This document shows positions 33,627 through 42,574 of a DNA stretch of 64,000 nt, piece by piece (position 1 is the first letter of the stretch; each line of letters starts with the position of its first letter). The DNA is taken from positions 124,001 through 188,000 of the forward strand of contig OY282365.1 of assembly GCA_958295685.1 (NCBI GenBank), written 5' to 3'. The notes under the pieces were generated by a model. That model saw only the letters and a program-made list of their open reading frames with translations, ran no database searches and was not told the DNA's origin. Origin of the DNA: an uncultured Dehalococcoidia bacterium. Its GTDB lineage: Bacteria > Chloroflexota > Dehalococcoidia > Lucifugimonadales > CATQGZ01. A program made the translations under genes and the position numbers.

Positions 33627-34559
33627 GTGTCTTCTGCCCGCGCGGGCCGGCTAGGCGCAGCAGCCTTGGCGTCTCTGATGCTTGCCGCCGCGGCCGGCTG
33701 CGGCGAAACCACACCTGGGCTGCCAGCCGCCGGCGAAAGCGCGGTCGCTGCTCCACCATCCGCTCTATACACGGCCACGCCGATCCCGTCATTCACACCC
33801 GCACCCACACCCGTCGCCACCCCCACTCCCACGGAGGCTCCGACTCACACGCCGAGTCCGATCCCGTCACCCACACCCGTCGCCACCCCCACTCCCACTG
33901 AGGCCCCGACTCACACGCCGAGTCCGGTCCCCACGCCCACTCCCATGGAGACTCCGACTCACACGCCGAGTCCGGTCTTGCCTCCCACTCCCACGGAGGC
34001 TCCGACCCACACGCCCAGCCCGACCTTCACCCCCACTCCCACTGAGGCTCCGACTCACACGCCGAGTCCGACCCCGCCTCCCACTGAGGCTCCGACTCAC
34101 ACGCCGAGTCCGATCTCGCCTCCCACTCCCACTGAGACTCCGACTCACACGCCGAGTCCGATCTCGCCTCCCACTCCCACGGAGATTCCGACTCACACGC
34201 CGAGTCCTGTCCCCACGCCCATGGTTCGTATCGTGTGCGTGTTCTTCGACGGAGAGGCATCCAGGGCAGAGCCCGACGAGTACGTGGAGATCACCAACGC
34301 GGGCCGCGCTTCGCAGGCCCTGGCGGGCTGGCGGCTTCTCGACGTCGCCGACGGCAGGCCCGAGTTCGTCTTCCCCGCCCGGACGCTCGATCCGGGTGAG
34401 ACGATCAGGGTCTACACCAACGAGGCACACCCCGAGTGGGGCGGCTTCAGCTTCGGCAGAGGCTCGGCCATCTGGAGCAACAGCGCCCCGGACGAGGCGG
34501 TACTGTACGACGAGAACGGCGCGCTGGTGTCCAGGAAAAGCTATCCACCAGGCTGCTGA
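33627..34559 (+). CDS. Lipoprotein with Pro/Thr-repeat stalk and C-terminal lamin-tail domain
   Basis: 310 aa, GTG start. Signal peptide with lipobox AAGC (Cys near residue 25). Residues ~50-200 are a low-complexity stalk of Pro/Thr/Ser repeats built on the unit TPTEAPTHTPSP, likely extended and possibly glycosylated. Residues ~205-310 form a lamin-tail (LTD) fold: PDEYVEITNAG, LAGWRLLDVADG, LDPGETIRVYTNE, WSNSAPDEAVLYDENG. LTD domains on bacterial surface proteins often sit with secreted nucleases or adhesins. Surface display is inferred. Confidence 0.8.
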   Translation: MSSARAGRLGAAALASLMLAAAAGCGETTPGLPAAGESAVAAPPSALYTATPIPSFTPAPTPVATPTPTEAPTHTPSPIPSPTPVATPTPTEAPTHTPSPVPTPTPMETPTHTPSPVLPPTPTEAPTHTPSPTFTPTPTEAPTHTPSPTPPPTEAPTHTPSPISPPTPTETPTHTPSPISPPTPTEIPTHTPSPVPTPMVRIVCVFFDGEASRAEPDEYVEITNAGRASQALAGWRLLDVADGRPEFVFPARTLDPGETIRVYTNEAHPEWGGFSFGRGSAIWSNSAPDEAVLYDENGALVSRKSYPPGC

Positions 34560-34608
34560 GTATGTCCAGTCCCCCGCCGTCTGGGACAGACTCCGCCTCC
34601 AATTCTGA

Positions 34609-34644
34609 CAATCCCCCACATCCTGAGAGTCCTGATTCAGACAA
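34609..34644 (-). repeat. Interspersed repeat TTGTCTGAATCAGG... (single copy)
   Basis: On the minus strand this reads TTGTCTGAATCAGGACTCTC then AGGATGTGGGGGATTG. It matches the first 30-40 bp of each unit in the tandem array at 55008-55745 with few changes. A dispersed repeat family, here inverted and next to element B1. Confidence 0.7.
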
Positions 34645-34647
34645 CCC

Positions 34648-34676
34648 TTGACACGCCCGAACCGCTGTGCTAGAGT
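34648..34676 (+). promoter_or_regulatory. Promoter of type-B element B1 (leaderless geometry)
   Basis: Perfect -35 TTGACA (34648-34653), 17-bp spacer, TAGAGT (34671-34676), 6 bp before ATG 34683. The last 13 bases of the spacer (CGAACCGCTGTGC) and the -10 are identical to the B2 promoter at 53630-53658. Confidence 0.8.
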
Positions 34677-34682
34677 ATCCCC

Positions 34683-34920
34683 ATGACACAGCCAGCCCAT
34701 CTCCACGAACAGCCCGCGGGACTCCTGAAGCGCCTGTCGCATGAGTGTCGCATAAGTGTCGCAAAGTGTCGCATGAGTGTCGCAAAAGTGTCGCATGAGT
34801 GTTGCGAAAGTGTCGCAGAGTGTCGGCTAAAATCGGCCCTCCCAGCTACGAAATGGCCGCGAAATGCCCGCAAAATCCGACACTTTCGCAAAAAATTCCC
34901 GCCGCCCCTCGTGGCGGACT
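34683..34920 (+). repeat. Type-B iterated element, copy B1
   Basis: ATG head that could encode MTQPAHLHEQPAGLLKRLSH, then nine TGTCGCA-type heptamers at 34735, 746, 757, 767, 778, 789, 800, 811 and 821 (steps 11,11,10,11,11,11,11,10). A core CCAGCTACGAAATGG follows, then CGACACTTTCGCAA (34878-34891), a perfect 14-bp complement of TTGCGAAAGTGTCG inside the array (34802-34815). Ends in AAAAAA and a small CCGCC/GGCGG hairpin just before argS. Confidence 0.8.
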
Positions 34921-34953
34921 GATATTATGGGTAGGTTGCATGGTGTCCAGGGC

Positions 34954-36624
34954 ATGTCCATCCAAAAGCACATAGAGCGGATCGTGATCGAGGCTCTCCT
35001 CGAAGCTCAGAGGGACGGGGCGCTCCCGACTGTCGAGCCGCCTGATCCCAGGGTGGAGCGCCCTCACAATCCCGAGCACGGCGATTTTGCCTGCGCTCTC
35101 CCGCTGCGGCTCGCGAGGCCGATGCGGTTGAGCCCTATCGCGATTGCCGAGAGGATCGTCGAGCGCGTGAAGACCGGCGAGGGTGTCGCGAGGGTCTGGG
35201 CGGTGCCGCCCGGCTTCGTGAACTTCGCGCTCGACTCGGCGTGGCTGACCGCCCGAGTCGAGACGATCCTGGATGCCGGCCCATCCTACGGGAACGTCGA
35301 CCTGGGCAGCGGGCGGCGGGTCCAGGTCGAGTTCGTCAGCGTCAACCCCACGGGCCCGCTGCACGTGGGGCACGCCAGGGGGGCGGTCTTCGGCAGCGCC
35401 CTCGCCAACGTCTTGGCGGCGGCCGGATACGACGTCCAGAAGGAGTATTACGTCAATGACGCAGGCAACCAGATCGACGCATTCGGACGGAGCATACTCG
35501 CAAGGTACGCTCAGTCCTACGGACGTGACGTCCCGCTGCCCGAGGACGGTTACCGGGGCGGGTACGTGCTGGAGTTGGCTGGGGATCTGAAGGCCGAAGA
35601 GGGAGACAGGTTCCTGTCGATGGACGAGGCGGAAGCAGCCGCGCAGCTGGGCAGCCTGGGCGTGAGGCGCATGATCGACCTGATAGAGGCGGACATGGAG
35701 GAGATCCGCGTGGTCTACGACGAGTGGTTCAGCGAGCGCAGCCTCTACGACAACGGCCAGTACGATAGGACGGTCGCCATGCTCCGCAACGGCGGCCACC
35801 TGAAGGAGCGTGACGGCGCGACCTGGTTCGCATCCAGCGCCCTGGGCGACAACGAGGATCGGGTGCTCGTTCGCCGCAGCGGGTCGCCCACCTACCTCGC
35901 CGCCGACGCCGCGTACCACATGAACAAGTTCGTCGAGCGAGGCTTCGACAGAGTGATAGACGTCTGGGGAGCGGACCACCAGGGCCAGGTGCCGTCGATG
36001 AAGGCAGTGGCGAAGGCCCTCGGGATCGATGAGGAGCGCCTGGTCCTCCTCGTCTACCAGCTCGTCACTCTCAAGCGGGGCGGCGAGGTCGTCAGGTTGG
36101 CGAAGAGAAGCGGCGATATCGTCACGCTCCGCGAGCTGGTGGACGAGGTCGGCGCGGACGCCTGCCGATTCTTCTTCCTGTCCAGGTCGCCGGAGAGCCA
36201 GATGGAGTTCGACGTCGACCTGGCGAAGGAGCAGTCCGCCGAGAATCCCGTCTACTACGTGCAGTACGCGCACGCGCGCATTGCGGGAATCCTGAGGCTG
36301 GCCTGCGAGAGGGGGATAGACTTCCGCGGCGGCGACGTGTCGCGGCTCGGCCACGAGGCCGAGCTCGCCCTCATCCGGAAGATGCTGCAGCTGCCGGAGC
36401 TCGTCGAGCAGATGGCGGACGCCCTGGAGCCGCACCATCTGCCCCACTACTCGGTCGAACTGGCCGCCGCCTTCCAGCGCTTCTACGAGCAGTGCAGGGT
36501 GGTTTCGAGCCTGCCCGAGGACCTCGACCTGTCGATGGCGCGGCTCAGGCTCGTGGACGCCGCCCGGACGACGCTGGCTCGGTGCCTCGACCTGATGAGC
36601 ATGACGGCGCCGGAGCAGATGTAG
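34954..36624 (+). CDS. argS: Arginyl-tRNA synthetase
   Basis: 556 aa from ATG 34954; an in-frame ATG at 34927 overlaps a TATTAT box and is less likely. Class I synthetase: Arg-S N-domain to about residue 110, the HIGH-type HVGHARG after VSVNPTGPL near 128-143, the RLAKRSGDIVTL motif in place of MSTRxG near 378-389, and a DALR anticodon-binding C-terminus. Charges tRNA-Arg. Immediately downstream of element B1, which may form or control its leader. Confidence 0.95.
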   Translation: MSIQKHIERIVIEALLEAQRDGALPTVEPPDPRVERPHNPEHGDFACALPLRLARPMRLSPIAIAERIVERVKTGEGVARVWAVPPGFVNFALDSAWLTARVETILDAGPSYGNVDLGSGRRVQVEFVSVNPTGPLHVGHARGAVFGSALANVLAAAGYDVQKEYYVNDAGNQIDAFGRSILARYAQSYGRDVPLPEDGYRGGYVLELAGDLKAEEGDRFLSMDEAEAAAQLGSLGVRRMIDLIEADMEEIRVVYDEWFSERSLYDNGQYDRTVAMLRNGGHLKERDGATWFASSALGDNEDRVLVRRSGSPTYLAADAAYHMNKFVERGFDRVIDVWGADHQGQVPSMKAVAKALGIDEERLVLLVYQLVTLKRGGEVVRLAKRSGDIVTLRELVDEVGADACRFFFLSRSPESQMEFDVDLAKEQSAENPVYYVQYAHARIAGILRLACERGIDFRGGDVSRLGHEAELALIRKMLQLPELVEQMADALEPHHLPHYSVELAAAFQRFYEQCRVVSSLPEDLDLSMARLRLVDAARTTLARCLDLMSMTAPEQM

Positions 36625-36734
36625 GCGTGCACGACCTCTCCGACCACCTGGGGCGCGACTCGAAGTCGACCACCGCGTCCCACGTGCGCTCGACCGCCGC
36701 CGCCGTCGACAGGCGGGCGCTCACCAGGCCCACG
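36625..36734 (-). pseudogene. Possible remnant of an SRPBCC (polyketide-cyclase-like) gene
   Basis: Minus-strand translation gives VSARLSTAAAVERTWDAVVD then FESRPRWSER, which resembles the first ~30 residues of SRPBCC lipid-binding proteins, and then runs out of frame into the argS end. No upstream or downstream continuation. Short, so only a suggestion. Confidence 0.3.
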
Positions 36735-37256
36735 TCACGCCTCCGACGCGAGGTTCCCCTGGGCCAGATACCTCCTGGCTTTCTCGACGTAGGCGTCGCC
36801 ATAGCCCTTTATCAGATCCAGGTGGCGCTGCTGTACCTGTCCGCGCACCCTGCCCGGTATGCCCGTCACTATGGAGCGGGCGGGAATCGCCATTCCGTCC
36901 AACACCACCGTGCCGGACGCCAGGATGCTGTCGCTACCGATCTCCACGCCGTCGTTGACCGTGGCCCCGTTCGCTATGAGGACCCTGTCGCCCACCGTCT
37001 TGGCGTGGCAGAGCGCGCGGTGTCCGATGACCACGTTGTCGCCTATCACCACGTCGGCGTCACCGTGCACGACGGAGTTGTCCTGCACGCAGGTGTTCCT
37101 GCCGATGGTTATCCTGCCGGAGTCGGCGCGGATGACCGCCCCCGGCCAGACGCTGGAGCCCTCTCCTATCTCGACGTCTCCGACCACGTAGGCGCCCTCG
37201 CTGACGAACGCCGTCGGGTGTATCCTGGGGGCAAGCCCGTCCAGGCTTCGCAGCAT
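36735..37256 (-). CDS. Gamma-class carbonic anhydrase-like left-handed beta-helix protein
   Basis: 173 aa from ATG 37256 (MLRSLDGLAPRIHPTAFVSE). Hexapeptide repeats (VGDVEIGEGSSVWPGAVIRAD onward) form the beta-helix. The three zinc His are visible: VVHGD, then GHRALCHA. Homologues (YrdA/CaiE/Cam-like) are trimers; some hydrate CO2, others lack activity. Lone minus-strand gene with its own promoter. Confidence 0.85.
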   Translation of the reverse strand: MLRSLDGLAPRIHPTAFVSEGAYVVGDVEIGEGSSVWPGAVIRADSGRITIGRNTCVQDNSVVHGDADVVIGDNVVIGHRALCHAKTVGDRVLIANGATVNDGVEIGSDSILASGTVVLDGMAIPARSIVTGIPGRVRGQVQQRHLDLIKGYGDAYVEKARRYLAQGNLASEA

Positions 37257-37303
37257 CGCTCCGCTCCTTCCCCGCCGGGTGTCTCGTTGCGTAACGCTGA
37301 CAC

Positions 37304-37332
37304 ACTGTATTGCATTTGCGTCGGGATGTGAA
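37304..37332 (-). promoter_or_regulatory. Promoter of the gamma-carbonic anhydrase gene
   Basis: Minus strand TTCACA (37327-37332), 17-bp spacer, TACAGT (37304-37309); start about 40 bp before ATG 37256. Confidence 0.6.
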
Positions 37333-37361
37333 TATGCGTCCTGTCGCTGACGGCCCGCTGT

Positions 37362-37391
37362 TTGACGCTGGTTCGAACCCTCTGCTAGGAT
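37362..37391 (+). promoter_or_regulatory. Promoter of the type-4 UDG / RNase J unit
   Basis: TTGACG (37362-37367), 18-bp spacer, TAGGAT (37386-37391), leaving a leader of about 115 nt before ATG 37514. Confidence 0.6.
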
Positions 37392-37513
37392 TGGGGGCGC
37401 GTTCAGGCGCCCCTGCAGGCACCCTGCGGAGTGGTTCCGCGCACTTTGAACGAATGAAGCTGGGTCTGTTCGACCTGCGGCCACTTTTGGCCTCCACGCT
37501 GCAATGGGAAGCG

Positions 37514-38125
37514 ATGTCTGGTCTTGAGGATCTGGAGCGAAGGGTACATGCCTGCGAGGCGTGTGCCCTTGTTAAGAAGCGCACCAACGCCGTGCCGGGC
37601 GAGGGCTCGCCCACGGCCGATCTGATGTTCGTAGGTGAGGGGCCAGGCTTCTACGAGGACCGAGACGGCAGGCCCTTCGTCGGCCCCGCCGGCCGGTTTC
37701 TGGAGGAGTTGCTCGCCTCGATCGGTCTCACACGGTCGGACGTGTACATCACCAACATGGTCAAGTGCCGTCCTCCCAACAACCGCGACCCGCTGCCCGG
37801 AGAGATCGAGGCCTGCCGCCCATTCCTCGACGAGCAGATGGAGACGATCTCGCCCAAGGTGATCGTGACGCTTGGCCGCTACTCTTTGGAGAAGTTCTTT
37901 CCCGGCGAGTTGATCAGTCGGGCGCACGGCAGCCCCCGTCCCTGGATGAACATGACGCTGTACCCGATCTATCACCCGGCGGCCGCGCTCCACAACCCTA
38001 AACTCAGGCCGACCATAATGGATGACTTCAGCCGTCTGCCCTCCCTGGTCGAGAGCGCCACAGGCCGGGACACCGGTCCGGCCGCGGTCACGGAGGAGAC
38101 GAGGCAGCTTGACCTCTTCGAGTAG
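37514..38125 (+). CDS. Type-4 (family 4) uracil-DNA glycosylase, Fe-S
   Basis: 203 aa from ATG 37514. The four cluster cysteines are C14 and C17 (CEAC), C85 (KCRPPNNRDP) and C101 (ACRPF). Catalytic motif GEGPG at 41-45 with FVGPAGRFL following, and HPAAAL with His154. Removes uracil from DNA to start base-excision repair. Ends 3 bp before the RNase J gene. Confidence 0.93.
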   Translation: MSGLEDLERRVHACEACALVKKRTNAVPGEGSPTADLMFVGEGPGFYEDRDGRPFVGPAGRFLEELLASIGLTRSDVYITNMVKCRPPNNRDPLPGEIEACRPFLDEQMETISPKVIVTLGRYSLEKFFPGELISRAHGSPRPWMNMTLYPIYHPAAALHNPKLRPTIMDDFSRLPSLVESATGRDTGPAAVTEETRQLDLFE

Positions 38126-38128
38126 ACG

Positions 38129-39787
38129 ATGAATTCCCCTCCTCTGAGAGTTGTCCCGCTCGGCGGGCTGGGTGACATCGGCCGCAACATGATGGCCGTG
38201 GAGTACGACGGCGAGATGGTCGTCATCGACGCTGGCGTGCTCTTCCCCGACGAGAGGATGCCGACGGGTGTCGACTTCGCCATTCCCAACTTCTCTTACC
38301 TGCGCGAGAACCGCCGGAAGCTGATCGCCGTGCTGATCACGCATGGTCACGAGGACCACATCGGCGCACTCCCCCACCTGCTTTCCGAGTTCGATGTTCC
38401 GGTCTACTCGTCCCGGCTGACCCATGGACTCATCACCGTGAAGCTCCGGGAGCGCCGCTTGATCAGTGAGGCTCGGCTCAACGTGGTCGAGCCTCGCACG
38501 CCGTTCAGGGTCGGCAGGTTCCGGTGCGAGTTCTTCAGGGTCTGCCACTCGATTCCCGACGCGATGGGAATCGCGCTCGGAACGCCGCTGGGCCACGTGG
38601 TTCACACGGGCGACTTCAAGATCGACCACACACCCGTCGACGGCATGTCCACCGACTTTTCGGCGCTCTCCGAACTGGCGGCGGAGGGCGTGGCCCTGCT
38701 GTTCTCGGACTCCACCTACGCTGAAGTGGACGGGTACACGGAGTCCGAGCAGATAGTTGGCGACGCACTGGACCGGGCCATCGACGAGGCGCCCGGCCGC
38801 GTGATGGTCGCCACGTTCGCCTCGCTGATCTCACGCATCCAGCAGGTTGTCAACGCGGCCGAGAGGCACGGACGGAGGGTCGCGGTGGTTGGGCGCAGCA
38901 TGATGAACAACGTGAACATGGCCAGGAAGATGGGCTATCTGCACGCATCGGAAGGGACGCTGATCCCGCTGATCGAGGCGAGTCGGCTGCCTCTGGAGGA
39001 AACGGTGATCATCGCGACCGGCAGCCAGGGCGAGCCCACCTCGGCCCTAGTACGCATTGCCAGAGGGGAACACCCGGACGTCGAGGTCGTGCCGGGGGAC
39101 ACCGTGATAATCTCCGCCTCTCCGATCCCCGGAAACGAGACCCTGGTCTCGAACACGATAGACAACCTGTTCAGGCAGGGTGCGTCCGTTCTCTACAGCA
39201 GGGTGGCTTTGGTCCACGTGCACGGCCACGCGAGTAGGGAGGAGCTCAAGATGATGCTCAGCCTGGTGAAGCCCAGGTTCTTCGTCCCGGTTCACGGGGA
39301 GTACCGACACTTGGCCGCCCACGCCTCCCTCGCGCAGTCTATGGGGATACCTTCGTCCAACACCTTCGTGCTCGAAGACGGTGACGTGCTGGAGCTCAGT
39401 GGAGAAGCGGGCCGCGTGGTCGAGCGAGTCGATGCCGGCCACGTCCTGGTGGACGGGCGCAGCGTCTGGGCCCGGGAGAGCCGGGTGCTCGACGACCGGC
39501 GGCGCTTGGCGCGCGAAGGCGTCGTCACGGCCGTGGTGACTCTGGACGTGGACGGCGGTATCGTGAAACCCCTGGGCTTGGTCTCGTCCGGCTTCATAGA
39601 ATTGGACGAATCCCAGGAATTGTTTGAAAAAACCTCCAAAATGGTCGCCGCAAGCCTAGAACGGGACCCCCCTGGCTCCCTAGATTTGAATCAGGTCAAG
39701 GCCAGAGTCACGGAGGTTGTGGAAGGTTACCTGTACCGGGAAACGGGCCGTCGGCCCGCGGTGGTCGCGTTCGTCGAGCGGGTCTAG
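38129..39787 (+). CDS. rnj: Ribonuclease J
   Basis: 552 aa. Metallo-beta-lactamase core with THGHEDHIGALPHLL (metal His72/74, Asp76, His77), VHTGDFKIDH, SDSTYAE, then the beta-CASP domain and GHASREELKMMLSLVKPRFFVPVHGEYRHL near 370-400, and the RNase J C-terminal domain. Endo- and 5'-3' exoribonuclease for mRNA decay and rRNA maturation. Confidence 0.95.
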   Translation: MNSPPLRVVPLGGLGDIGRNMMAVEYDGEMVVIDAGVLFPDERMPTGVDFAIPNFSYLRENRRKLIAVLITHGHEDHIGALPHLLSEFDVPVYSSRLTHGLITVKLRERRLISEARLNVVEPRTPFRVGRFRCEFFRVCHSIPDAMGIALGTPLGHVVHTGDFKIDHTPVDGMSTDFSALSELAAEGVALLFSDSTYAEVDGYTESEQIVGDALDRAIDEAPGRVMVATFASLISRIQQVVNAAERHGRRVAVVGRSMMNNVNMARKMGYLHASEGTLIPLIEASRLPLEETVIIATGSQGEPTSALVRIARGEHPDVEVVPGDTVIISASPIPGNETLVSNTIDNLFRQGASVLYSRVALVHVHGHASREELKMMLSLVKPRFFVPVHGEYRHLAAHASLAQSMGIPSSNTFVLEDGDVLELSGEAGRVVERVDAGHVLVDGRSVWARESRVLDDRRRLAREGVVTAVVTLDVDGGIVKPLGLVSSGFIELDESQELFEKTSKMVAASLERDPPGSLDLNQVKARVTEVVEGYLYRETGRRPAVVAFVERV

Positions 39788-39967
39788 GGCGCGCCGCTCC
39801 GAGCGTCTCGCCCACGGCCGCTCCCGGCCCCTCTCCTCGAATGGAAGCGGGGGTGGCTCTTCACAGTCCAGAGATATTGACTCAGAGGCCTCAGACACCA
39901 ATCTTCGAGGTCTTCACATGCTAGGAGAATCGGTCGCTACTTCCATATCGCCGGGCGGTATTCCGGC

Positions 39968-42553
39968 ATGAGCACAGGCAGCATGAGCGCCAAGCGTTCC
40001 TCCAACCGGTCCTCCAACCGGTCGTCTCCTTACCTTAAACTGGCTGTCGTAATCCTGTTGGCCGCGGCTGTAGCAGCGGCCGCCTACGTGGTCGTCGAGC
40101 CCGTCAGGGACTTCTTCAGTTCCGTGCGGGTCGAGATTCTCTCCACGCTCGGGCTGGGCGTGTTGCCGATCGCCGGCTGGCTGGCCGTGTTCATCGCCAT
40201 GTTCTGGGCGCGCAGGGAGTGGCTCCATCCGAGGCTGTGGCAGCCGTGGCTCGGCTCTGCGGTGATGGTCACTCTGGCGGTCGGGGTCATGGGCTTCTTT
40301 CAACCGGACACGGGTGTATTCGGAAGGTTCACGCTCGAAGGCAGCGTGTCTCTCGGCGGGCAGGTCGGGACCGCGATAATCGGGAGCGCGTCCATAACAG
40401 GCGCTCTGAGGCTGATCGGCATATTCATCCTCGGCATGGTGATCGTCTCTCCTCAGGCGGCCAAGACCTTATCGGTCGCCGCCGTGGTTGCCATTGGAGT
40501 CGCCGCCGGGTGGGCGGCGCAGCGATTCTCGTCGCGAGCCGAGCGGCGCCGCTCCCGCCGGCGTTCTTCGAGGGCCGGTATGAGTATGGGGACGATGGGC
40601 GAGGCTTCGACGCTGGTCGACACGGCCGGCGCTGCCGAGGCGGCGCCCGGCCCTCTTGTTGCTGCCGTCTCAGACGCGCCGCCGTTCGTGGCTGAGACCG
40701 AGGTGGAGACCGACCAGGACTCGCACATGGCCGATGAAGTGAGCGCGGAGGAGACCGGCGCCGCTCTCGAAGAGGCCGCAGGCATCGTCGAGGAAGCCGG
40801 CGCCGCTGTCGTCGAGACCTATGAAGACGCTGTCGAGGCAGAGGCGGGCGCTAAAGATGAGACGGACCCCGAGCCTGAAGGCCCCGGCGAGGTCGTGGAC
40901 GTGCCCGTGCCCGTAAGCAGGTTCAATCGGTTCTGGAGCGAGCCGCGTCCGGCGCCCGCGCTCGAAGAGGCCGTCGAGGAGAGTGAGGTCGTCGAGGAAG
41001 AGGCCGCGCCGGCGCAGCCGGAGCCACTCTCCGAGGACGCCTCTCTGCCCGACACCTCTCTATCCGATGATTCGCCCGACGCGCCCGCGTGGGCCAAGCC
41101 CTCTATAGACCTGCTGGAGGACGCGATCGAGAGCGAGATATCCGAGGAGGAGATCAGCAAGACTGCCGAGACCATCGTCCAGACGCTGATGGAGTACGGC
41201 ATTGAGGTCGAGATAGGCCGCGTCAGAGCAGGTCCGACGGTCACGATGTACGGGATCATACCCGGCTGGGTGCGCCGGACGAAGCAGGTGAAGAGTAAGG
41301 ACGAGGAGGGCAGGTCGATAGTCAGGCAGGAGGAGACCAACCGGACGCGCGTCAAGGTCGACAGTATCCTATCGCGCGAGAAGGACCTGGCCCTTGCGCT
41401 CAAGACGCCCAGCATCCGCATCGAGACGCCCGCAATGGGCACCTCCCAGGTTGGCATCGAGGTGCCCAACCCGAGTCCGAGTCTCGTAGGCGAGCGCATG
41501 GTCATGGAGAGCGACGATTTCAAGAAGCTGCGGACCAAGGCGGCTCTCCCGGTGGCGCTCGGAAAGGGCAGCGGGGGCGAGACGGAGGTTATCGATCTCG
41601 CCAGGATGCCCCACCTGCTGATAGCGGGGTCCACGGGCAGCGGCAAGAGCGTGTGCCTCAACGCCATCATCTCCTGCCTCCTCATGGAGAAGAGTCCCGA
41701 GGACATGCGGCTCCTGCTCATCGATCCCAAGCGTGTCGAGCTCACCCCGTACAACGGCATACCGCATCTCCTGACGCCGGTGGTAGTGGAGACCGACCAG
41801 GTCGTCGGCCTGCTCAAGGGCCTCATCCAGGAGATGATGGACCGCTACCGGATGTTCGAGAGAGCGGGGGCCAGGAACATCGAGATATACAACGAGAAGG
41901 CGCCCAGGCGGATGCCCTACCTGGTCGTGGCCGTCGACGAGCTCGCCGACCTCATGATGACCGCCGCATTCGACGTCGAGCAGTCTCTCTGCAGACTCGC
42001 GCAGATGGGTCGGGCCACCGGCATACACTTGATAATCGCGACGCAGCGCCCGTCTGTGGACGTGGTGACCGGCCTGATCAAGGCCAACTTCCCCAGCCGC
42101 ATAGCCTTCGCGGTCTCGTCCCAGGTGGACTCGCGCACCATCCTGGACACGTCGGGCGCCGACAAGCTGCTTGGCCGGGGAGACATGCTCTACCTTCCCA
42201 TAGACGCATCCACGCCCAGACGCATACAGAACGTCTTCATATCGGACGGCGAGATCGGAAAGCTGGTGGAATTCTGGAAGGGCACCCCGCGCGGTCCACA
42301 GGCGCCCGTGCGTCTGCGAGCGGTCCAGGAGGAGTCTGAAGCCGCCGCCGAGGACGTCAGCGGCGGCGGCGACGAACTGCTGGACAAGGCCATCGAGCTG
42401 GGACTCAGCTACAGCAAGCTGTCCACGTCCCTGCTCCAGCGCCGGCTCCGGATCGGATACCCGCGCGCCGCAAGGCTGAAGGACGAGCTCGAGGAGCGCG
42501 GTGTCATCGGCCCAAGCGGGGATGTTATAATCAACCACGATCAGACGCAGTGA
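39968..42553 (+). CDS. ftsK: DNA translocase FtsK/SpoIIIE
   Basis: 861 aa. Four N-terminal membrane segments (about 20-185), an acidic Glu/Ala-rich linker (200-380), then the motor: Walker A GSTGSGKS with Lys560, Walker B LVVAVDELADLMM near 655-667, and a C-terminal gamma (winged-helix) domain from about residue 800 (DELLDKAIELGL...RRLRIGYPRAARL) that reads KOPS-like sites. Moves chromosome arms through the division septum. A TTGACT at 39878 in the 180-bp gap upstream may be a -35; the rest of that gap shows nothing. Confidence 0.95.
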   Translation: MSTGSMSAKRSSNRSSNRSSPYLKLAVVILLAAAVAAAAYVVVEPVRDFFSSVRVEILSTLGLGVLPIAGWLAVFIAMFWARREWLHPRLWQPWLGSAVMVTLAVGVMGFFQPDTGVFGRFTLEGSVSLGGQVGTAIIGSASITGALRLIGIFILGMVIVSPQAAKTLSVAAVVAIGVAAGWAAQRFSSRAERRRSRRRSSRAGMSMGTMGEASTLVDTAGAAEAAPGPLVAAVSDAPPFVAETEVETDQDSHMADEVSAEETGAALEEAAGIVEEAGAAVVETYEDAVEAEAGAKDETDPEPEGPGEVVDVPVPVSRFNRFWSEPRPAPALEEAVEESEVVEEEAAPAQPEPLSEDASLPDTSLSDDSPDAPAWAKPSIDLLEDAIESEISEEEISKTAETIVQTLMEYGIEVEIGRVRAGPTVTMYGIIPGWVRRTKQVKSKDEEGRSIVRQEETNRTRVKVDSILSREKDLALALKTPSIRIETPAMGTSQVGIEVPNPSPSLVGERMVMESDDFKKLRTKAALPVALGKGSGGETEVIDLARMPHLLIAGSTGSGKSVCLNAIISCLLMEKSPEDMRLLLIDPKRVELTPYNGIPHLLTPVVVETDQVVGLLKGLIQEMMDRYRMFERAGARNIEIYNEKAPRRMPYLVVAVDELADLMMTAAFDVEQSLCRLAQMGRATGIHLIIATQRPSVDVVTGLIKANFPSRIAFAVSSQVDSRTILDTSGADKLLGRGDMLYLPIDASTPRRIQNVFISDGEIGKLVEFWKGTPRGPQAPVRLRAVQEESEAAAEDVSGGGDELLDKAIELGLSYSKLSTSLLQRRLRIGYPRAARLKDELEERGVIGPSGDVIINHDQTQ

Positions 42554-42574
42554 AGACACGAAGGACGGCGCCAG

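Noticed and set aside
34878..34900. CGACACTTTCGC-AAAAAA arm of B1 as a terminator for the plus strand
   Set aside because: The stem is followed by A, not T, and its partner is 60-80 bp upstream; argS begins just after it.
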